A stretch of 28,953 nt of DNA from Reticulomyxa filosa. Lineage: Eukaryota > Foraminifera > Reticulomyxidae. The stretch spans positions 1-28,953 of the forward strand of contig ASPP01013962.1 in assembly GCA_000512085.1 (NCBI GenBank). The letters run 5' to 3'. Made by a program: the position numbers and the translations under genes. Shown piece by piece: positions 1 to 9,000 of the stretch. Positions within the stretch are counted from its first letter, which is position 1, and every line of letters starts with the position of its first letter. The notes under the pieces are model-generated. The model did no database searches, was not told where the DNA came from, and saw nothing but the letters and a program-made list of their open reading frames with translations.

Positions 1-302
1 TTGCAGTAGAGCCGATTGGGGTAAAGACACCTTGCCTCGACCATCCGATCGCCTTCACAAGCCTTGTTATCAGCGAGTGGGTTTCGGTTTTGCCCGAGGT
101 TCAGTAGAAGTTACCCAACACTCGTAGTTCTGCCAAAAACAAAAGACTGGTATTTGCCTCGAGATTACCAATTTCCCGAAAGGCGTCAAACACCCTTAAG
201 GCTAAGCTAGGATCGATACCCTCTCACACAAGTCGCCCGTCGTCGCCAGTAAAGGAGTTACCAGAAGTTTGCACCTCGGTACACTTAAAGCAACTGATGA
301 CA
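1..302. other. GC-richer island of unknown nature at the contig edge
   Basis: By eye this block is close to half G+C, while the following kilobases are strongly AT-rich, and the change at about 300 is abrupt. The minus strand has one frame from 302 to 2 that contains no TAA or TAG and only two TGA codons. Its peptide looks protein-like, with stretches such as LALRVFDAFREIG and LLFLAELRVLG, and it would be fully open if TGA were read as tryptophan. Other frames are broken by TAA or TAG. A short stretch at 232-244 (GTCGCCCGTCGTC) recalls the 3' end of small-subunit rRNA, but the flanks do not support that. It may be a decayed coding fragment, a piece of organellar DNA or part of a dispersed repeat. 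I cannot decide between these. Confidence 0.4.
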
Positions 303-438
303 AGATATTATATCACTATAAAAAAAATTTTTACTAGTTAAAAATTTTCTAGTTAGAATTTTCTTTCTTGGTCCGAACTTTCTTGGACTAGACGACTTTT
401 TAAATATTTTAATTTACTTTCAAAATATCTATCAAAAC

Positions 439-951
439 TTAAGATATGTCGAAGTATCTTGACACTTCCAACTGCAATCTTTTAAAAATAAAACTTTTAA
501 GAAAAGTTAATATTAATGATGAATGTGGTAATATTAAATTTTTTTCCTTCTCTTTGGATGCTGCTTTCATCTCTTTAATTTCACGTTTCAATAATGAGAT
601 TTCATCATCTTTTCGATGTTGTCTTTGAACTGGTTGGTGTGCCACTTTGTTATTATTCTTGTTTTCCTTCTGTTTGCCTTTTTCTTTTATCTTTGACGTC
701 TCTTGATATTCTCTTTTGCCTTTATTCCATTATTGTGTCGACATTTTGATGATTCGTGATTCTTTAAACCACAATACTTTCATATTTTTCTTTTGCTTGG
801 ACATTCTTTTGCAAATGTTATTATTTTCTGACAATTTCCTCTCCTTGTTGTCGATTTGCAGTGCCGATTGTCTTTGTGGTACTCCAGTTCCGGATCGATC
901 AATGCCAATACCAAAATTGCCAAATAATTCATTCAATATATCCACTTTCAT
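439..951 (-). CDS. Hypothetical lysine/glutamate-rich protein, with an intron or in-frame stop
   Basis: I do not recognise a family. The ATG at 951 opens a frame (MKVDILNELFGNFGIGID, then a polar basic stretch) that meets TAA at 732-730. The same frame continues beyond it as a charged, probably coiled-coil segment (EISLLKREIKEMKAASKEK) to a TAA at 439. A 78-base GT-AG intron, with donor after NMK (GTATTG) and acceptor after CAAGAG, would remove the stop and keep the frame, giving NMK-TSKIKEKGKQK. That intron size matches others in the window. The alternative is a pseudogene with one nonsense change. The plus-strand ORFs over the same bases look like composition shadows. Confidence 0.35.
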
Positions 952-2256
952 TCCACACAGCAATTACAGTAAAAGAATAGTTTTAACAAAACTATACCAA
1001 AGTATTTGATTTCCCTACAAATTTTGCATACTTGAACTTAATCGAAAGTCTAAAAACAAAAATATACAAAAACGGACTAGTCAGGTCAAAAGGCTTTGGA
1101 AATATTTGAATTAGAATGGGAAAAAATCGACAAATGAACTTAAGCTTTTGAATTAACTTGACTTGTTTCATTTGACAAAAAAGGCAAAAACAAATGATGA
1201 GTTGATACAAAGCAAATAGTGGTCAAAAACTATCATGCTTCCACAATGTACAAACTTTGAAAATAACATTAAATTCTGCAAAAAAAAAATTTTTTGATAA
1301 CGAAAAATTTAGTTTTCTCAAAAACTACTCAACTCAAAAGGCTATTTTTTTTAAGCATCGAGCAAGATTTCACAGCCATATTGTCAACTTTTTCTCGAAA
1401 ATTTTCAAAAATCAATACAATATTGAAACAATTAGTAAATATTTAATAAAAAACCAAAATAATATTTAAAAACTACACTATTTGTATATATTTTTAAAAA
1501 AAAAGGTCTTAATATTGTTTTTCATGAAAAAATCATCTCTATAATGTGCCGTTTTATGTGTCAACTTTCATTTGCACTCTACTGTAGTTAAAATGTTAAT
1601 GTTAAATTGCCATTTTAGCTTATTTGATAGCAAATTCTCTCAATTTTTGTTTACTATATTGCTGTTTATTATATTTTTGTTGCTTGGAGCTTCTTTTGGC
1701 TAGCCGCTATTTTGAAATAGTTGTCATATATCTTACATTTAGTATGCGAATGTTTCAATATATGTCATGTTTACTTACAGTTTTTTGTTTGCTATCTTAT
1801 TATATTTATTTATCGTTCATATCATTAAAATTAAGTTGTATTAACTTCGTTCATGTCAATTGCAAAATAGACAAATATTGTTTTAAAATTTCTAGAAAAT
1901 GTATTATATAATATTTGTTTATATTTTATTTTTTCCAAGAAACTTGATAACTTATTTTTCTAATTTAAATTTTTTGTCTTTATTGATATTACTGCTATAA
2001 TTTATGTGTTTGCGCTTATCTATCTCACGATTTTCACGCATTTCTTCAACACATTTTCAAAAATTATCTCTTCATCATTTTTCTTGTTTTGTTGCATGCT
2101 TTATATTGCACTTGAATGTTTGAAGATTTGCTTTTTTTACACTTTTGTTATCTGTATCCTCCCTTTTCAGCATTTCTTCTTGTACAATCAATGTAAATAT
2201 CCATATCGTTGACTAAGCGTTATTTTATATAATTAATAATGCTGTTGTTTATTGAA
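952..2256. other. Unassigned AT-rich stretch
   Basis: I see no gene here. The few ORFs, such as 1624-1911 on the plus strand, are rich in Phe, Leu, Cys and Tyr from T-rich sequence and have no recognisable motif or clear splice partners. Upstream exons or regulatory sequence of the 951-439 gene could lie in the first part, but nothing identifies them. Confidence 0.4.
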
Positions 2257-2589
2257 TCATGTAATACTATAACCAATACAATTTTCAATGCCACCGCTAG
2301 TGACGAATGGTTCTGGAGACATTGCATGCCGATATTTTTTGCAAGTGATTTGCAACATTTTTCCTTGTCGCAACAACTTAGATAGAGATTTTGTGTTAAT
2401 AACAAGTATGATACTGGCACCAGCAACGTTTTTTCTCAAAATACTAGAATTTTCCATTTTGAAATGTAATGTTGATAAACTAGACATTGACATGATTCTT
2501 TCTTTTGTAAGTCGACAGCCCGCTTGGTGGGAGTGGAAAAGAAAAATACAAACTAAACAGATAAACAATAAAGTAACAGACAAGGACAA
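2257..2589 (-). CDS. Uncertain ORF, possibly a protein fragment
   Basis: This is a minus-strand open frame of about 110 codons, just downstream of the LRR gene and on the same strand. Its middle reads NVAGASIILVINTKSLSKLL, which has the rhythm of the central strand of a protease-associated (PA) domain. The domain is not complete, and the resemblance rests on that one stretch. A plus-strand frame of similar length (2288-2617, starting MPPLVTNGSGDIAC) overlaps it, so only one, or neither, is real. There is no obvious start ATG with a signal peptide. It may be an exon or remnant of a larger gene. Confidence 0.2.
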   Translation of the reverse strand: MSLSVTLLFICLVCIFLFHSHQAGCRLTKERIMSMSSLSTLHFKMENSSILRKNVAGASIILVINTKSLSKLLRQGKMLQITCKKYRHAMSPEPFVTSGGIENCIGYSIT

Positions 2590-2643
2590 AGAACTGACTT
2601 TAGCTTTGATACAATAAATGGTAAGTAATTGGTAGTACGTATA

Positions 2644-4281
2644 TCAGTATTCGCCATATAGAAAAGAAGAATTGGGATCATTCAAAAAAGAAAGAGACGT
2701 TACTTTTTTGCTCGACCCTTTTTTACTGCGCGGCCGTTTTCGGCAGCACCTCCACATGCCAAAGCAACACAACAAACTACTCAAAAGTAAAGCAACGAGG
2801 GCAATCACCAACATTCTCCAGTCACGAAGAATAATAGAATCTATTCCATCACGGCCCTTTTCGTTATTGATTGGATATGTCGTTGGTGCAGGAGTATGTA
2901 TGATTACACCGCAATCCGTACATCGATTGGACATTAAATCGCAATAAGCTAACCAATCTGTATCAATCGCCCAACTGCTGTAATCTATGCATTTAAACAG
3001 TTATTTTGTCAAAAAATGATAAATAAAAATAGCAATGTTAAATTTAAACATATGCATACTATACACTAATACATGTACAAAGACAAGCAATCAGCTCCAA
3101 CCTGCAAAACAATTGTATTGATTAATGTACACGTTCTCCGCTTGTCGTAAATAGAGTCCACTAAGATAATGGTCAGGATGAATAAAAGTATTAAAACAAG
3201 TGATGTCAGTTGAAGTGATGATATTATTGGATAAGTCGTAGTATACAAAAAAGGAAAATCATAACCAATATTGGAATCGTTGCAGCGTGAGTGGCAAGGA
3301 TATGATCCACTCAAAGAGTTGTACGATAAATTTAGATAATTTATGCATAATGCATTGGCACCGTCCCATTCAAATGCAAAGTTATTACTAGAGTTTGCCA
3401 AACTCAAATTGTAAAATGTTATACCGCTCAAAAAATCGACAAAAGAGTTCACATTGTTCTTTTTTTGTGTGTAACACAAAAAATTCTACCGTTTTTTAAC
3501 ACTTACATATATACGCATCTACAAAACTCCGACAGTCAATGTAATATGATCAAAGAAGGCCATCGGAAAATACAAATACTCATCAGTGTCCTTATTAATA
3601 TCAGTAAGGGTATAATTTAAATTGCTGAAGTCCAATATAAGATCTGGGTTATACGAAAAATCGATATCGAGTAAATGCTCAAGTTGTAGGAAATTATATG
3701 GTACGTATCCACTTAAGTAGTTATTTCGCCCATGCAGCTTTTGTAAATTGCGGAATAAACTTATATTGTTGAAATATGCCGGAATTGTGCCACTTATTTG
3801 ATTATAGCTTAAATTCAAATACTCTTTTTTAAAAAAAAATGATAATTTTAGAGGCGCTTTTTGTTTAGCAAAAAACATATATATATGATCGACATATATG
3901 TTCACATACGCAGGTCCTCAAAATATTGAAAATTATTCGGGATTGTGCCATTCAAATCGCAATGGCTAAGATCAATAGCAAAAATTTTGCCTTGAGCGTT
4001 CCATTGGCACACTAAATTTTCATAATAGAACCTGCCAGCGCAAATGGACTCTATCTCTCGACAACAGACTATTTGCCAAGGAGTGGGTGACATTGTTGAG
4101 TTTGGTATAGGACCTCTTGTTGGCGATAGTGTCGGAGAGACTGAAGGTAACGCGGTAAAATTGTCAAAGAGCCACAAATGAGATTGACATGAAGAAGGCA
4201 ACTCGAAAGCTACTGTCGATATTATTGCATTTTGAAAGAAAAAAGAAAAATTGCAACGGTAACATAAATTATTTGACTCAT
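2644..4281 (-). CDS. Leucine-rich-repeat membrane protein with signal peptide (one frame break near the start)
   Basis: The gene has four exons on the minus strand, about 4281-3910, 3823-3534, 3458-about 3081 and about 2977-2644. The first intron has a clear GTATGT donor and rejoins in phase (EDL-QYLNLSYNQ). The protein begins with a signal-peptide-like segment (MSQIIYVTVAIFLF). A Ser/Thr/Pro-rich and Cys-containing part follows (SVSPTLSPTRGPIPNS), then plant-type LRRs (HCDLNGTIPNNF, YLNLSYNQISGTIPAYF, YLNLSYNSLSGSYP). Next come a hydrophobic segment (SLVLILLFILTIILV), a Cys-rich part (YCDLMSNRCTDCG), a transmembrane helix (MLVIALVALLLSSLLCCFG) and a basic tail (WRCCRKRPRSKKGSS). The last transmembrane helix with its basic tail predicts a cell-surface protein whose LRRs face outward. 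No kinase domain is present. The start ATG frame and the LRR frame differ by one missing base near 4231-4250. The boundaries of the last two exons are approximate. Confidence 0.7.
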
Positions 4282-4566
4282 TATTGGCGTTCCTCGTTCC
4301 ACAATTTTAGACTGAACGTTCCTTCTACTCTCATCGAAAATTAATGCCGTGACAGTTTTTTAATATATTTTTCTTATAATTAGTTAGGTATCACTGAGCT
4401 CACTTTTGTTAAATTGTATTTGTGGTTTTTTTGAAGTAAATTACTTCTGGGACATAAAAAAGGAACCTAAATATTAAAAATGAGGGCTAAAGAGGAAACA
4501 ACAAGAAAGAAATCAGTCCCTCCCAACCTCTGTTACAAAAAAAACACAAGTCTTGGAAGCGGTTCA

Positions 4567-5738
4567 TCAACTGTGAGCTCGATTCAATTTTTCCACCACG
4601 TCGATGTTTTGTTCTAAAATGGCAATTCTCTTTTGCATGATAGCATTATCGTTTTGCAAAATGGTGTTATGTTGCATTAATAAACGTGTTTCTTCCTGCT
4701 CAAATTTGAATCTAGATCTTTTAAAAAAGTGCAATGAACAGAACATAGAACAAACAAATAACAAAAAGAAGTGCAAAAAAGATTAACAACGTAGACAAAA
4801 CTTCAAGAGATTATATTTCTATACATTTACACATTCATATTGTTACATTCATATGTACCACAGCAAAAAAAAAAAGGAAAGGGAAAAAAAGATTTGAACC
4901 TCTTTAAGATGAGAGTATTCATTTCGCAATTGTTTCTCAGGATTTTCAAATTGGGTTTCCTCACTACTGTTGTACTTGTCTTCGTCTTCTTTTTCTCTTT
5001 CGTTTTCCTTTTCTTTTTTTTTGTCTGCTTCTTTGATTCTCGATGATGGACAGATACCATTGTTCTTTTTGGCTATGCCCTCGTTACTCAGATTACTCTC
5101 TAATATTGGCTCGTGCAGCTTCCTCACAATAATTTTTGTACTGTCACTCACATTGGATGTATTTCCACTCTTTACCTCCACACTTTCAACATTATCTTTT
5201 CTCTTCGTATCCGGCCTCGGATCCTATTTTAATGATACCCCACATTCCCACACCCTTATCAGTTGTGATACATTGAGATTTGCCGATTATACGTATGTAT
5301 GGATGTTGTATGTGTGTTGTCACAGCGCCACAGGATTGCTTTTTAAAATAGATTCATAAGTATGATCAAAGAAGTTTACATCAATGTGAAGACTTGGTTT
5401 GTCACGGATATCATTAGGTCCAGTTTTCGCTATCCCCGTTTCTGTTGACTGTTGAAGTTCGATAATTGGAAGGTACGGGGCATAGGTTGCTGGCTTTGTT
5501 ATCCATGTTTCGTTAGGCTTTGAATTGGCTTGATTTGTTTGAAAGTGTCACGTTTTTTTTGTTTTAATTTTTTGCCCTTTAATTTTTTTTCTTTGTTGAT
5601 TACTGTCGTTGGGTGTTTGTTTTGTTTACCCTCTTTCGCAACTACTTTGTCTTCATTTTCTAAGTGCCAATATTTTGCTTTTTTTGATCTTGGTTCCATT
5701 GTGTTTTCAGGATTAATCTCTTCCAATGATCGTTTCAT
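4567..5738 (-). CDS. Basic, probably nuclear coiled-coil protein (unknown family, one frame break)
   Basis: I do not recognise the family. The ATG at 5738 starts MKRSLEEINPEN, followed by PRSKKAKYW and long lysine runs (KKLKGKKLKQKKR) that resemble nuclear localisation signals. A second coding block, 5517-5332, encodes PNETWITKPATYAPYLPI and DVNFFDHTYESILKSNP and is about 62 codons long. It lies in a different frame from the first ORF, which ends at TAA 5501-5499, so an indel or unresolved splice lies between about 5560 and 5500. Two in-phase introns then join SNP-DPRPDTKRK (exon 5223-4900) and SHLKE-EETRLLMQ (exon 4695-4567). The tail (ILQNDNAIMQKRIAILEQN) is a heptad coiled coil next to an acidic/basic low-complexity tract. 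It could be a zipper-type DNA-binding or scaffold protein, but no diagnostic basic region is visible. Confidence 0.55.
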
Positions 5739-6051
5739 GTTGATATTAAGTTTTTTTTGGATATCAGGAAAAGTCGTCTAACACTCACTGAACGTTGGTC
5801 AATTTCATTTTTGAAAAATGTAACAAAAAGTTCTAGCGATCCAGAGGAAGTCTATAGGATGAATGTCACCAATATAACTGATTTGAAATTTTTTAGCAGC
5901 GACATAAAAACATTGACCACTATTGTTTTCTGACAACACAAGTCTCTGTAAAAATGTTTAGATAATGAAAAGGATGCTGCCAACTGACACAGCCGATGGT
6001 ACAATAAAACTGAAAATTAATTGTTAAAATGACGGCAAAGCAATATCAATT
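5739..6051. other. Short intergenic stretch
   Basis: This lies between the coiled-coil gene's start and the SF3B1 stop. It should hold the promoter of the former and the 3' UTR of the latter. It is AT-rich, and I see no motif I can support. Confidence 0.4.
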
Positions 6052-9000
6052 TTAAACAAAGTAAAAGCACTCTTGCCTTTTGTAGTCTGTGTTATTCTCA
6101 ACAATACCACGCAGCATGTGTTGCGGCAATTTGGAATCAAACACGGGGTAAAATGCGACCAGAGCGTCTTGGTTTCCGACATACAACAAATTGTAAAGTC
6201 GCCAATAAACATTTCGCACACGCCTTGCAGGATGAAATAAACCAGATAGCATATACTGGAACAAAATTCCAGGACCCAATCCTACTCGAAGCCCGTCAAT
6301 TGCGTCAGTAAAGGTTTGAATCAAATGAGGAGTGGTATCAAAGATGTTTGGCCAAACATAATTCAGTAAATGCAACAACGCATCCTCACAGCCAGTACCA
6401 ACTACGCCCAAAGCCAAATGTTTTACTACAGCCGACGCAGTTTGTCTGTGAACAATGTCTCGGTCATTCAATGCGTCTTCAAGTAATGGCAAAACGGAGT
6501 AAACATAATCTCTAGCTGTTTCACCAATGTATTCAAACACAAATGACAATGCCTTCAGAACACCATTTTGTACATTTAATTCAGGGACACGGTATTCATT
6601 CATCAAGGCGGGTAAAGTTGTAAAAGGTCGGCAAGTCTCTGCGACAATTGCAATTGCAATAGTGGTGCACACTCGGTTTTGTCTTTCTTGTACTCGTAAG
6701 TTGTTTAACAAAATCTCCAGTACATCTTGTGGTCCAACAGCTTTGGCGATATATCCTTAAGAAAGCACACAACACAGTTATTTCGAATAATTATGTTTGA
6801 AAATAAAATCAAATTAAACAAGTCTACATACCAAATGTGTTGACAGCAGCTCGACGAATTCCTTTTTTGTGTGCTTTGAGCATATCCAAAAGCTCATAAG
6901 CAATCCTCATCCATTCTTTTGGAGACACTGCTTCGGCTCCTCTGTCTGCAATGCGTCCGACGAGATCGATGCAATTTTCTTGGACTTTTTCGTGACGGTT
7001 CTTCAGGATGGGGGTTAAACGCAACACAATATCTTTGATTGGAGGTTGCATATCTTGCATGCCAACTTCGTTGACTACAGCTTTCAAACCACCAAGCATA
7101 GAACCCAATACATCTGGATACTCTTCACCCAACAATTGAAATAGGAACTGACCCAAATGTTTTAACAATCCAACTTTTTCACATTTTCGAATGACTGGAG
7201 CAATGCGAGCAACCACATCAGCTGCTTGTTGTCTCACTCGGGCATTTGAGTGTCCCAAACGGAACTATATTGATATAATAAAATTATTTGTTAGAATATA
7301 TGTATATATTTTTTATTACAATAAAAGAAACTGTTTAATAAAAACTAACTTTAATGATACCACAAATTTGAGGAAGATATGGCCCACATCTGATTCCTAA
7401 AGCATTCATTATCGTTCCAAAGCCACTCAAAACAACATTAGCATCTTCTGCGGTTTGCTCTTCAAAGGCATACAAAATACCATCGATCATCGTTTCCTCC
7501 AACTTTTGATCAATGTCAGCAACACCCATGTCTTGGATGACTTTATCAATGGTTTCCATCACCATTTTTCGATACGTTTCATTTTCGTCCATCAAATCAT
7601 TGACAATCCTTTGAATAATCTGAGCGCCACCAACTTTTTTGGCAATCTCTTGTGTGGTTTCGACCAGCTGTCGATAATTGCGTCGATCCAAAGCCATTCT
7701 GCGATTCCAGAAATGTCTGAAAAATGGAGGCAATATCTCTGTCACGACATAGCTTGCTTCAACTCCATCCGTGCATACACACTGCTTGACCACTTTCAAC
7801 ACAATTTTCTTCATTTCCTCATCTGTTGATTCAAACTCTTCAATCAATTGAGGCATCACTTCACGTGTGTAGTAACTCGCATATTCGGCGTCCATTAGCG
7901 GAATAATGTAGCCAATTGCTTTGAAAAACGCTGCCCTTGTTTTACCATGATGACTGCTGATACCGTGCCACAATGGACGTAGAACTGTATCAAACGCCTC
8001 GTATCCATATGGCGCCGCGCTTTCCGCAAGTGCTGCCAAGGCAAGAGCACAAATGGTCCGCACTTTGGGCTGCTCATCTTCTAACCCCTGTTCAATAATT
8101 TCCACTAATTGTCGTAAATGTGGAAGCACTGCACAACCCATCAAAATGGATATCTGTTGCACAATCTTAATACCTATTTAGATTCAAAAGAACAAAAAAA
8201 ATTACTTGCATTATATCATAATACATACACATAAAATGTGCGTTAGTTGTATGTGTTTACACACCAGTATGCCTTGCTTCCCAAGATTTTCGAGACTGAC
8301 AAACAGCTTTCAGAAAAGGTATTAAGACAGGAATCCCAAGGGCAGATGCCACCACGGAAAATGCACGTGCAGTAGTGTTTCTCACGTACTCATCTTTGTT
8401 GTCGATATCTGGACGCATTGTTGCAATCATTGAAGCCAAGCCTGCTGCTTTTGACAAATTGGCAATGATTTCTCGTCCTTCCACTCGTGCGTAGTAGTCT
8501 TCGTCGATCAACAACGGTTCAATGACGACCAATATTTTGTGCACAAAGGGCCTCACTAACTCGTCAAGTTTGTATAATATACGATCGATGATTTTGACCA
8601 ACATGTGACGTTCCTGATCTTCCAACGTCGGAGACATCAGCAATGGCAATATCGTATCAAACAAAACTTTGGGTCCGAACCATCGTGCTTTGTCTGTAAT
8701 TTGACGAAGGGCACCTTTTCGCTGGGGAGGTGTGCCGTTCTTTCCAACATATACACAAATGTATTTATAACAATAGTAAAAACAAATAATGAAATTTGAC
8801 AAACAAGCAAACAGCAAATACTTACTTTGATTTTGAGCACCAATTTGAGAATCATGCGTTTTTTTATTTCTTCTGGATCTTGAACGTCCTCGTCTTTTTT
8901 GTCAATTAATTCTTGGAAAAATTGATATTCTTCCGGTTTAATGTTCGGCAATGAAGGATCGCTTGGCACCTCAAATCCTCCTGTTTCTGCTGCCACTGGA

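Noticed and set aside
232-244. rRNA-like GTCGCCCGTCGTC
   Set aside because: The match is short, and neither flank follows the conserved small-subunit 3' end.
1624-1911. 95-codon plus-strand ORF
   Set aside because: It is composed of T-rich codons giving Phe, Leu, Cys and Tyr, with no motif and no splice context.
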